DNA of 23,992 nt from Aureococcus anophagefferens (Eukaryota; Sar; Pelagophyceae; Pelagomonadales; Pelagomonadaceae): positions 1,484,508 to 1,508,499 of the forward strand of contig NW_008705564.1 in the NCBI RefSeq assembly GCF_000186865.1, given 5' to 3'. Shown here in pieces: positions 1 through 7,442 of the stretch. Every line of letters starts with the position of its first letter. The first letter of the stretch is position 1. Under the pieces are notes generated by a model. That model saw only the letters and a program-made list of their open reading frames with translations. It was not told the origin of the DNA and did no database searches. Both the position numbers and the translations under genes were made by a program.

Positions 1-474
1 TGTTTTCGACGTCGATGGCCGAGCGGATCAAATGGGACGCCCGCGGTACATAGACGAACGATTCCCGATGCTCCGTGCGCTCGAACACGGTCGAAAAGGG
101 TGCGGGGGACGCCGAAAACCCTCTTCCGACCCCTTGGGACGCCCCGCGCGCGATGCGACGCAATCCTCGGGAGTGACATCCCGCGGGGAATGTGTCCGCG
201 ACAGGGTTCCGGTCCTCGCAGCCGCGGGGATCGTTGCGCAACTCTGCGCCTGCGTCGAGCTACGGGCTGGAGAAGACGAGAACTTCGTCCATCGACGCTG
301 CAAAAGGGCTGCTCGCAGCCTGATTGTTTGAGTTGCTTTTTCGAGGAATCGGTCGAGTTGCTTTTTTTAGTTTTTAGCCCGGCGGGCTCGATCATTTGTC
401 CGACCAATGGGGCTGCATAGAGCCAGCAGAGAGCTACAATGGGCAGCTCCTAGGTCGGGCGATCGCAACTCACG
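1..474. other. Left-edge region without a recognisable gene
   Basis: No open frame here looks like a known protein; overlapping short frames on both strands are typical of GC-rich DNA. The right part is less GC-rich and carries two copies of GAGTTGCTTTTT (about 330-341 and 355-366) and T-rich stretches. It probably contains the promoter and 5' UTR of the Mpv17-like gene that starts at 475. The left part could be the edge of a neighbouring gene, but nothing in the sequence supports a specific call. Confidence 0.4.
404..408 (+). promoter_or_regulatory. Possible CCAAT box
   Basis: CCAAT lies about 70 bp upstream of the proposed ATG at 475 of the Mpv17-like gene. The position suits a eukaryotic promoter element, but a five-base match is weak evidence and no TATA box is evident. 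Confidence 0.2.
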
Positions 475-1121
475 ATGAACGTTCAGGCCTTTGGTCGCGC
501 CGTCCAGGCCTTTGGTCGCGAGCACCCCTTCCTCTTCGGCAGCGGCGGCGCGTGCGTACGTTGCATAAGCCCCACATTTCTCATGCGAACGACGACAGCC
601 CCTGAACGTAGGTCAAAACGGCGACCTGCGACGTCCTCGTGCAGTGCAAGGTCGAGGGTCGCGACACCATCGACGCGAAGCGCACGGCCGTGTTCTCGAC
701 CTTCGGCTTCCTGTTCCTGGGCTGCTGGCAATACACGCTCTTCGTCAAGATCTTTCCGCGCGTGTTCCCGAACGTCGAGCGCTTCGCCGCGGCGCCGCTG
801 CGCGACAAGCTGCGAGACGCCGCCGGGCTGCGCGCCGTCGCGGGCCAAGTCGCCATCGAGAATCTCGGCAACAACTGCATCCTCTACTTCTCCTGCTTCT
901 ACACGGTCCAGACGCTCTACGACGGCGGCGCGCCGCTCGACGGGCTGCGCAAGTTCCGGCGGAACTTCGCCGAGGACGTCCCGTCGATCCTCGCGCTCTG
1001 GGTGCCCGTGCAGACCGTCAACTTCGCCTTCTCGCCCCTCTGGCTGCGCGTGCCCGTCACGACGGCCGCGTCCTTCTTCTGGACGTCCTTCGTCTCGTTC
1101 TCGCGGGGGAATAACGGCTAG
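475..1121 (+). CDS. Mpv17/PMP22 family membrane protein
   Basis: Two exons, 475-555 and 612-1121, joined across a 56-nt GT-AG intron (donor GTACGT, acceptor CGTAG), give 196 residues, normal for the family. Mpv17/PMP22 proteins are small four-helix proteins of the mitochondrial inner membrane, peroxisome or plastid envelope, thought to act as channels. The family signature is clear: HPFLFG near the start, a DVLVQ segment just after the splice, and WVPVQTVNF followed by P and R from residue 157. The splice was placed because the frame has a stop at 609-611 just upstream and because VKTATCDVLVQ matches the usual helix 1. The N-terminus contains a 7-residue tandem duplication (VQAFGRA/VQAFGRE). 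The compartment cannot be told from the sequence. The family call is firm; the exact donor is likely but unproven. Confidence 0.85.
481..522 (+). repeat. 21-bp tandem duplication in Mpv17-like exon 1
   Basis: Two adjacent 21-bp units (481-501 and 502-522) match at 18 of 21 positions and encode VQAFGRA and VQAFGRE. The unit length is a multiple of three, so the frame is kept. Confidence 0.8.
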
Positions 1122-1283
1122 CTAGAGAGAGTGGAGACTGGGGACCTCTCTTGCGAGAGCGTGCGCGTTACGCCGGGGCGCTCGCGCGCGTTCCCCTCCG
1201 TGTACCTTGTCCGGGGTCGTCTTGGCGTCGGCGGTCGCGGCGGCGGCGCGGCGCGGGGCCGGCCGCCGCGCGGCGGTCGGCGC

Positions 1284-1451
1284 TTAGAGCTGGCCGCAGG
1301 CGGCGATGACGACGGGCTTGGACGTCTTGCCCTGCTGGGAGCCGACGGCCTCGACGGCCTGGACGACCTCCATGCCCTTGGTCACGGAGCCGAAGACGAC
1401 GTGCTTGCCGTCGAGCCAGTCGGTCTTGACGGTGCAGAGGAAGAACTGCGA

Positions 1452-1484
<33 letters not shown>

Positions 1485-1991
1485 GAGGATGCCCGCGCCC
1501 GTGTGCTTGAGCGTGAAGTTCTCGTCGGCGAACTTGGCGCCGTAGATCGACTTGCCGCCCGTGCCGTTGTGGTTCGTGAAGTCGCCGCCCTGGCACATGA
1601 ACTGCGTGATGACGCGGTGGAAGGACGAGCCGGCGTAGCCGAAGCCTGCGGCGCGCGTCGTCGAGGGAAGGCGCGCGCGGCGCGTTCCGAGATCCTTCCG
1701 CGCGGCGTCCCCGGGACGCCGGGCGCGCGCCCTTCTCGCCCGTGCAGAGCGCGCGGAAGTTCTCCGCGGTCTTGGGGACGACGTCCGCGCGGAGCGTCAT
1801 CTCGATGCGGCCGGCCTTGGCGCCGCCAATTTCCCTACGACGCACGAGTACACTCGCTTCGGCGAATCGCCGACGCCCGCTCGCGCGCGCGCGCGCGCCG
1901 GGGGCCCCAGCGACGGTTCCGGGGGACCGAGGGGTGGGTTGGGACGGGCGCTGGCTGCGCACATGTCGAAGAACACAACGGGGTTGGCCAT
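1284..1991 (-). CDS. Cyclophilin A-type peptidyl-prolyl isomerase
   Basis: Three exons on the minus strand (1991-1963, 1834-1731, 1645-1284) encode 164 residues, the standard single-domain cyclophilin length. It catalyses cis-trans isomerisation of X-Pro bonds; lacking any obvious targeting signal, it is probably cytosolic. The active-site set sits at the same numbers as in human CypA: R55, F60, M61, Q63 in [15 protein letters not shown], with the [10 protein letters not shown] tryptophan and histidine further on, and it ends in the usual CGQL. Intron 1 (1962-1835) is GT-AG and restores [15 protein letters not shown]. Intron 2 (1730-1646) starts with GC and restores [13 protein letters not shown], so it is a GC-AG intron. 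Neither intron resembles the introners. Convergent with the Mpv17-like gene, about 160 bp away. Very secure. Confidence 0.95.
1704..1720. repeat. Perfect inverted repeat inside cyclophilin intron 2
   Basis: GGCGTCCC, one C, then GGGACGCC: an 8-bp perfect stem inside the 85-nt GC-AG intron. It could form a hairpin that brings the splice sites together, or simply reflect the GC-rich composition. Confidence 0.5.
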
Positions 1992-2221
1992 TTTTGCAAG
2001 AGGGTGGTGGTGTTTGACAGCGAGTCGAGTGGGGAGCTGAGCGGATGAGATCCTACACGCGGCGCGGCCAGAAGAGCCGTCAACGATGGCTGCGCGCGTG
2101 GGCGCTGCGTCTCTCTCCCTCGCGCCGCGCCTCGCGGTCTAGGAGGGCGTCTGCGAACTATGGTCGCGACGTCGCAATACAACAACAGGGCTCCCTTACT
2201 TTGGTCTTTTTTTTGGCGCCT

Positions 2222-2755
2222 TCAGAAGAACTCGGCCTCCTCGTCGTCGTCGGCCTCGACGGCGCCGGGCCGCGCGGGCGCGGGCGACGGCGCGGCGGCG
2301 CGGCGCGGCCGCTTGCCCTCGATGATCAGCGACTGGTCGATGCCCGCGAGGTCCTCCTCGCGCTCCTTCCGCGCGCGGTGCGTCTTGATCTCCTTCGCCG
2401 TCGGCGCCGCGCCGGCGAACTCGACGCCCTTGTCCTCGAAGCGCGCCTTCATCGCCGCCGCGCGCGCGTCGTCGTCGGCCATGTCCTTGAGGCCCTTGAA
2501 GAGGCTCGGCCCGAACTTGACCGCGCGGCCCAGCGCCGTTAGTGCGACGATGCGCGCGTCCTTCGCCTCCTCCTCGCCCGCGTCGTCGCCGGCGACGAGC
2601 TTCGCGACGAAGGCCTTGAGCTCCTTCTTGTCGACGACGACGCCGAGCGCGTCCTCGAGCTGCACGCGCACGCCGCGCATGGTCATCGTCTCCGCGTCGC
2701 TCTCCGCGACGATCTTGCGCACGGCGTCGCGGACGTCGGCCGTGAGCGCGGCCAT
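2222..2755 (-). CDS. DEK_C domain and HIRIP3/CHZ-like histone chaperone
   Basis: Single exon, 177 residues, starting at an ATG in good context (ACAAGATGG); the frame is open further upstream but without similarity. Residues about 4-55 fit a DEK C-terminal-type helical domain (VRDAVRKIVAESD, then VRVQLEDALGVVVDKKELKAFV). Residues about 115-152 resemble the CHZ motif of HIRIP3/Chz1, which binds H2A-H2B dimers: a PTAKEIK segment, the basic-acidic KEREEDLAGID, then IIEGKRPRR. The C-terminus is acidic and ends in phenylalanines. Known HIRIP3-type proteins are nuclear histone chaperones; that role is inferred here. The domain order is visible, but the CHZ assignment rests on motif memory. The upstream region is shared with the divergent EF-hand gene (240 bp). 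Confidence 0.7.
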   Translation of the reverse strand: MAALTADVRDAVRKIVAESDAETMTMRGVRVQLEDALGVVVDKKELKAFVAKLVAGDDAGEEEAKDARIVALTALGRAVKFGPSLFKGLKDMADDDARAAAMKARFEDKGVEFAGAAPTAKEIKTHRARKEREEDLAGIDQSLIIEGKRPRRAAAPSPAPARPGAVEADDDEEAEFF

Positions 2756-2995
2756 CTTGTTTGCGCGCTGCGGCGCGGTTGCAGCGGTGTGATCGTTGCG
2801 GCAGCGCCCGGTCTGGGGTTGCGACGGAGCGCCGAGAGTCGAGGCCCACCTCGAGCTCGAACTTGAAATTCCGATCGATGTCAATGTTGATGTCGATATT
2901 TTCTGTAGCAGCGCCGCCTCGGGCTCCGGGATGTGCCGGGCAGCCTTTGCTTAGTAGCGCGCAGGAAACGTGCTCGGGAGCAGCTTCCAGAGACC
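2756..2995. promoter_or_regulatory. Shared divergent upstream region, HIRIP3-like and EF-hand genes
   Basis: These 240 bp separate two divergent start codons and must contain both promoters. A locally AT-richer patch (about 2865-2910) has repeated GATGTC/TGTTGATGTCGATATT-type sequence. No TATA or CCAAT element is convincing. Confidence 0.4.
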
Positions 2996-5673
2996 ATGGG
3001 CGCCGGCGCCCTCATCCGCCAGGCGCAGGAATTCGACGGCGGCGCCAACGCGAGCTGGATCGCGACCTACGGCGAGTGGTGCGTCGAGGCCATGACGCTG
3101 GCCCACGAGCGCTGGGAAGCGCTGGGCAAGCCCGCCGAGGTGAGCCGCGGCGACTGGTTCGAGATCTTCAACGAGTACACGATCATCGTCGCCGGGGGCC
3201 ACTTCGTGTCTCTACCCATGGACGAGTTCTCGAGGCTCCAGCGCTACGTCCAAGACCGCAAGGCCAAGGCGCCCACGGACGTCGCCTTCGTGCTCATGGC
3301 CCTGCTCGGCGCCGGCGACCCCCAGCACAAGGCCGACGTGATCTTCTCCATGTACGAGCAGGGCGGCGTCGTGACGCCGGAGCGGATGGCGCCGCTCATG
3401 GCGGCCCTCGTGAAATCGATCCACGCGCTCGGCCTCACGAAGCGGCCGGAGACGCGCGAGCAGGTCGGCGAGCAGCTCGCGTCGGCGCCCATGTCGCCGC
3501 GCCTCGACGTGGCGGACATCGTCAAGGGCTGCTACGACCGCGACGGGACGCCGCTGGACAAGGACGCGTTCTGGTTCGTCTGGCGCAACAAGCGGGCCAT
3601 CGTCGTCCACGCCATCGAGGAGGGCCCCGACGCGGACGAGGAGGCACCGGGCCGCAAGTCGCGGCCGGGGTCCGCGACGCGGCCGAAATTCAAGATGACG
3701 AAGAAGAAGTCGGCGAAGCGGCTCGACCCCGTGCGGTCGCTCGCGCGCCAGGAGCGGTGCCAGAAGCGCTACTCCGTCCAGGAGGCCCACGCGGCGCGCG
3801 AGAAGGAGTACACGAAGACCATGGAGCGGCGGCGGTCCGAGGCGGCGTCCCGCGGCCGCGACGCTTTCCGAGAGCGCGGGGAAACGACGGACGATCGCCA
3901 CCGACGCGTTCGCTAGGTCCGAGACGGGCTCCTACGAGGTCAGCGACGCGCAGCGGCAGGAGGACTTCGACGCGTACATGGCGCGGGTGAACCTCGTCGC
4001 GTCGCAGAAGATCCTCCAGGAGCTCATGGACGAAATTGGCAGGGCAGCAAAAGAGAGCGAAATTCCCAACTTCAAAGGCTCATATCTCGGCCGTTTTCCA
4101 CTCGTTTTGGCTGATTTTTGGACGAGCGATCATCTCTCGGAACGGCCTCGACGCGTGGATGCTTTTTCGGAACGCGCGCGCGCGGAACACTCACGTTGAA
4201 GCGACGTTGAATCTCTCTTGTGCTGCCCAGGAGACGGGCATGTCCTACAAGGACCTCTCGACGCTACGGACCGAGTTCGCCTACGCCCTCGCGAACAAGC
4301 ACGAGCCCCACCACCTCGATGCCAAGACGGGCAAGTTCGTGCACCCCGAGATGGGCTACACGATGTCCATCGGCCGCCTGAAGTCCGTGCTGCTCGCGCG
4401 CTTTCCCGCGCTCAAGGACGGCCGCCTGCTGACGCGGATCACCAAGGTGTTCGATGCGGATGGCAACGGCGTCGTCGACTTCGTCGAGTTCGCGACGGGC
4501 CTGGCGCGCATCGTCTCCGTGAAGGCGTCGCACTCGGGGCCGGACCCGGACGAGAACGAGAACATTTTGGAGTTCATCTTCAGCCTCTTCGACAAGAACG
4601 GCGACGGCGTCGTGGAGCTCTGGGAGATCTGCGAGCTCGTCGAGACGGCGCACGACGACCTCATCGACCTGCACCGCTACGCGTGCGAGAAGACGAAGAG
4701 CCTGGACGTCGACGGCGACGGCGAGGTCTCGGACGCGGAGTTCATCCAGTCCATCCAGCGGGACAAGGTCTACCGGGACTTGCTGTGGTCCTCGTTGCCG
4801 CCCGTGCCCGCGTCCATCAAGACGGAGCGGCTCGTGCCCCTGTCGAAGACCATGCGCGAGGCCGCGCGCGCGCGCGCGAGGGCGGAGAGCCGCGCGGACG
4901 CGGACGTCGTCATCGTCCAGATGTTCATGGACCTGCGGGCCGACCTCCTGATGTACACGCAGACGGGCGACCTGTTCCAGATGGAGTTCGACAAGTTCTG
5001 GTACGCCGTCGAGAAGATCTTCGGCGAGGCGATCTCGAAGCACCGCGACGACGCCGCGGAGGTCTTCGCGTACTTCGCGGAGCTCCAGGCCCGGGACCCG
5101 GCGGCGGACGCCGCCGACGCGTCGACGCGGGCCCTCGCCGCGCCGCCGAAGTGCAACATCCGCATGCCCTGGGCCGTGCTCGCGCGCGCGTGCGCGGGCG
5201 TCGACACGAAGTTCAAGGCGCACCTCATCTCCGCGCTCGTCAACGACTCGACGTCGACGGAGAGCCGGGGCGTCGTGACCATGAACGAGATCCAGCGCTT
5301 CCTCGACGAGATGAAGGCCGGCGCGGAGTCGCTGTCGACGCACGCGGTGAAGATCCTCGACGAGCTCGACGACTCGGGCGACGGCAAGCTCGACATGGGC
5401 GAGCTCAAGAGCGTCATCTTCGAGAACCCGAGCGTGCTGCGCTGCATGAGCGCGCTCCAGATGTACAACAACGACCCGGACCACGACCCGACGTCGCGGC
5501 GGCCGTCCGCGCTCGTCAAGCACCTCGAGGTCGGCAACGGCGCCGCCGGCGACGCGCCCAAGTCGCAGCGCAGCGCGCGACGGCCGTCGCAGTACAACAT
5601 CCAGATCCCCGACGAGATCAAGGCGGCCGTCGACCCGGCGATGCTCCTCGCGGAGGCGCCCGCGGACCCCTAG
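2996..5673 (+). CDS. Multi-EF-hand calcium-binding protein
   Basis: Three exons (2996-3834, 3917-4043, 4231-5673) encode about 802 residues. The start ATG has a strong context (ACCATGGG). Four canonical EF-hand loops lie in exon 3: DADGNGVVDFVE (about 397-408), DKNGDGVVELWE (443-454), DVDGDGEVSDAE (481-492) and DDSGDGKLDMGE (702-713). Exon 1 holds degenerate EF-hand-like helices (for example YDRDGTPLDKDAF) followed by a basic, charged linker. It is probably a calcium sensor or scaffold; the partner is unknown. Intron 1 (82 nt, GT-AG) is flanked by a 7/8 direct repeat. Intron 2 is introner copy 1; its donor is taken as GC at 4044, which keeps the frame. Both joins are in phase, so I read one gene, not two. 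The stop lies 4 bp from that of the convergent ankyrin gene. Confidence 0.8.
3835..3924 (+). repeat. Short intron flanked by near-perfect 8-bp direct repeats
   Basis: The 82-nt intron 3835-3916 begins with GTCCGAGG, and the exon after its AG begins with GTCCGAGA (3917-3924), so the intron sits between 7/8 matching direct repeats. The left repeat supplies the GT donor, the same arrangement as the introners in this window. The 74 nt between repeats share no clear terminal inverted repeat or sequence with them. Confidence 0.6.
4040..4230 (+). mobile_element. Introner element copy 1 (EF-hand gene intron 2)
   Basis: This 191-nt element has inverted ends, CAGGGCAGCAAAAGAGAG at the left and the complement of CTGGGCAGCACAAGAGAG at the right. 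The interior matches copies 2 and 3 throughout (CATATCTCGG, GATTTTTGGACGAGCGATCATCTCTCGGA-like core, GCGC tract, TTGAA). The flanking 8 bp are only 5/8 alike (4032-4039 GAAATTGG; 4231-4238 GAGACGGG). The right end supplies the acceptor CAG. The left flank lacks GT or GC at its first bases, so the donor is probably the GC at 4044 inside the element, in phase 0. It reads in the same direction as the gene. Introners are non-autonomous DNA transposons that create introns. Confidence 0.9.
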
Positions 5674-5677
5674 GCGC

Positions 5678-7153
5678 CTAACGCGCGTCACGGGGGGCGT
5701 CCATGGGGGGCGTCCACGGGGGGCGCGCGCGGCGCGCGGCCTTGGTGGCGAGCTGCTTGCGCGGGGCCTTGCCGCCCGTGGACTTGCGCGCGGCCTTCTT
5801 GGGCCGCGGACCGCGGACGAAGTCCTCGAGCGCGCGCGCGGCGAAGCGCTCGCCGGTCGCGCCGCAGCTGCCGACGCGGGCGAGGAGGCGGACGCCGCGC
5901 GCGAGGCGCTCGTCGCCGCCGTCCGCGACCTCCGCGCGGCCCGCGCGCACGAGGCTCAGGCCGCGCGTGAGCGCGTAGCGCCGCGCGACCTCGCGCGCCC
6001 GGGCGAAGACGTCGAAGTCGGCGAGGACCGCAACGATCGCCTCGGCGTCGTCGCGGTCGCGCGCGCGCATGAGGTCGTCCTCGTCGGCCTCCGCGGGGTA
6101 GGGCCCGTTCGCTGCCTCGTCCCAGTCCTCCTGTTCCTCGCGCCGCATCTCGACGTCCTCCTCGACCATGAATTTGGCGCGGTCCGCCAGAAATCGCGCC
6201 AATTTCCGCAGCTCGTCGAAGCGCTTGCGCTCCGGCGCCGCGGGCGCCGCCGCGGGGTCGCCCAGGACCGCGTACGAGAATGCGCCATCTGCGCCGCGCG
6301 CGAGCGCGCCGAAGAGGCCCGCGAGCCCCCAGGCGGCGGCCTGGCCGACGAGCGAGTCGACGCCCTTCTCCCCCCGCGCGGCGGGCTCGCGCGGATCCGC
6401 GCCGGCGTCGAGGAGCGCGCGCGCGACGGCCCCGCGGTCGTCCGGCGCGCCCGCCGGCGGCACGGCCAGCGTCTCGATGACCGAGCCCGCGTCCTCCTCG
6501 CCGGGCCGGGACCGCGCGTGGAGGACGTACTGCAGCGGCGTCTCGCCGACGTCGGGGCCGCCCGACGTACCGAGCCCGGGACCATCGCGCAGCGAATCAG
6601 TCGCGCGGGGGCGGTGATCCCGCAGGGTCACGTCCGCGCCGCGGCGCAGGAGCGCCCGGACCGCCGCGAGGCGCGCGTAGCGCGCCGCGAGGTGCAACGC
6701 CGTGACGGCGCAAGGCTCCGACGACCGCTGGTCGACGTCGACGCCGTGGTCGAGGAGCGCGTCGATCACGTCCGCGTGGCCCTCGATGGCCGCGACGACG
6801 AGCGGTGGATACCTCGGCGTGAGCGGGTCGCGTCGATCGCGTCCGCGGTGCATCGTGCAGACGTCCGTCGACGCCGGCGCGATCCCGACGCCGCCGCCGC
6901 GCGCGGGATCGAGCAGGAGGCGCACGCACTCGAGTTGGCCTTCCATCGCCGCCGCGCAGAGCGCGGGGTACTGGTTCTTATCCAGGACCCCGCCGGCCTC
7001 GTCGTCGCGCGGGTCGTCGGCGAGCGCGTCCAGCCCGCCGCGCGCGCGCCACGCGGCCCGCCACGCGACGTCGAGCCGCGGCAGCAACGTCAGGAACTCG
7101 ACGTAGGCGTCGGCGTCGCCCTGCATGCCGCAGAAGACGAAGTTCTTGATCAT
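5678..7153 (-). CDS. Ankyrin-repeat protein with histone H3 tail-like C-terminus
   Basis: The 491-residue frame has about four ankyrin repeats in its N-terminal half: YPALCAAAMEGQLECVRLLL, PPLVVAAIEGHADVIDALLDHGVDVD, TALHLAARYARLAAVRALLRRGADV, and a divergent one ending ARALLDAGADP. The middle is helical and charged. Residues 455-474 (nt 5732-5791) are identical to histone H3 residues 7-26, including the K9, S10, K14, K18 and K23 equivalents, followed by 17 unrelated residues. Ankyrin repeats bind proteins; the tail suggests a link to chromatin readers or histone-modifying enzymes, which is inference. The same frame stays open and acidic upstream to about 7300 with no ATG, so an upstream exon may exist and the start at 7153 is provisional. 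Convergent with the EF-hand gene, 4 bp apart. Confidence 0.8.
   Translation of the reverse strand: MIKNFVFCGMQGDADAYVEFLTLLPRLDVAWRAAWRARGGLDALADDPRDDEAGGVLDKNQYPALCAAAMEGQLECVRLLLDPARGGGVGIAPASTDVCTMHRGRDRRDPLTPRYPPLVVAAIEGHADVIDALLDHGVDVDQRSSEPCAVTALHLAARYARLAAVRALLRRGADVTLRDHRPRATDSLRDGPGLGTSGGPDVGETPLQYVLHARSRPGEEDAGSVIETLAVPPAGAPDDRGAVARALLDAGADPREPAARGEKGVDSLVGQAAAWGLAGLFGALARGADGAFSYAVLGDPAAAPAAPERKRFDELRKLARFLADRAKFMVEEDVEMRREEQEDWDEAANGPYPAEADEDDLMRARDRDDAEAIVAVLADFDVFARAREVARRYALTRGLSLVRAGRAEVADGGDERLARGVRLLARVGSCGATGERFAARALEDFVRGPRPKKAARKSTGGKAPRKQLATKAARRARPPWTPPMDAPRDAR
5689..5725 (-). repeat. Triplicated 13-bp unit at the end of the ankyrin gene
   Basis: Read on the minus strand, the unit CGCCCCCC(G/A)TGGA occurs twice, followed by a shortened third copy. 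Because 13 is not a multiple of three, the copies are read in different frames, giving PPWT, PPMD and APRD just before the stop. Confidence 0.7.
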
Positions 7154-7442
7154 GATCTCGACCTCTTCCGCCTGCTGACGACCGGAGATCGTCGGCGGCG
7201 GCGGCTCTTCCTCGACGGTCTCCGCATCGGCCTCGCCATCGTCGCAGTCAGTCCAGTCGTCCTCGCTGCCGCTCGTGTCGATGTTGTCGAATCGGCGTAG
7301 TCCACCATTGCATGCTGCCGCTAAAGAGGCGGCGCTCTCCTGCAGCCGACCACTCTGGCGCAGCTGCGCATGCGCAGGCCGCGAGAATCGAGATCATCGA
7401 GCACTGCACGGAGCACTGCACTGTGCAATCGAAACTCCCACG
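7154..7442. other. Region upstream of the ankyrin gene, downstream of the SEC14 gene
   Basis: On the minus strand the ankyrin frame continues open from 7154 to about 7300 and encodes acidic, coding-like sequence (SGSEDDWTDCDDGEAD, then EEEPPPPTISG) but has no ATG. It may be the end of a 5' exon or simply 5' UTR. Further right lie a 14-bp palindrome (7364-7377) and two copies of GAGCACTGCAC (7399-7409, 7412-7422), probably promoter or SEC14 3' UTR. Confidence 0.4.
7364..7377. promoter_or_regulatory. Perfect 14-bp palindrome CTGCGCATGCGCAG
   Basis: This perfectly self-complementary site contains TGCGCATGCGCA, which in animals is the NRF-1 recognition sequence. It sits about 210 bp upstream of the proposed ankyrin start. 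Whether this alga has a factor that binds it is unknown. Confidence 0.35.

Noticed and set aside
28..420. Short overlapping frames at the left edge as genes
   Set aside because: No recognisable motif, poor composition, and overlapping frames on both strands; nothing distinguishes them from chance.
4860..4880. CGCG dinucleotide runs here and elsewhere as special repeats
   Set aside because: Short alternating CG runs occur throughout and follow from Ala/Arg codon use in a very GC-rich genome.
2996..5673. Two separate genes, split at the frame change near 3916
   Set aside because: A GT-AG intron at 3835-3916 and the introner both join in phase, and the combined protein has EF-hand-like sequence on both sides.
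4218..5691. Long alternative frames on both strands over the EF-hand gene
   Set aside because: Composition is low-complexity R/G/A; only one frame contains four canonical EF-hand loops.
5678..5830. A histone H3 gene overlapping the ankyrin gene
   Set aside because: Only the 20-residue tail segment is present. There is no histone fold on either side and no start codon at the proper place.
7154..7308. Arginine/serine-rich minus-strand frame starting with ATG at 7308
   Set aside because: It lies in a different frame from the ankyrin gene and stops at 7151-7153-adjacent sequence. Its RS-like look comes from out-of-frame reading of acidic codons.
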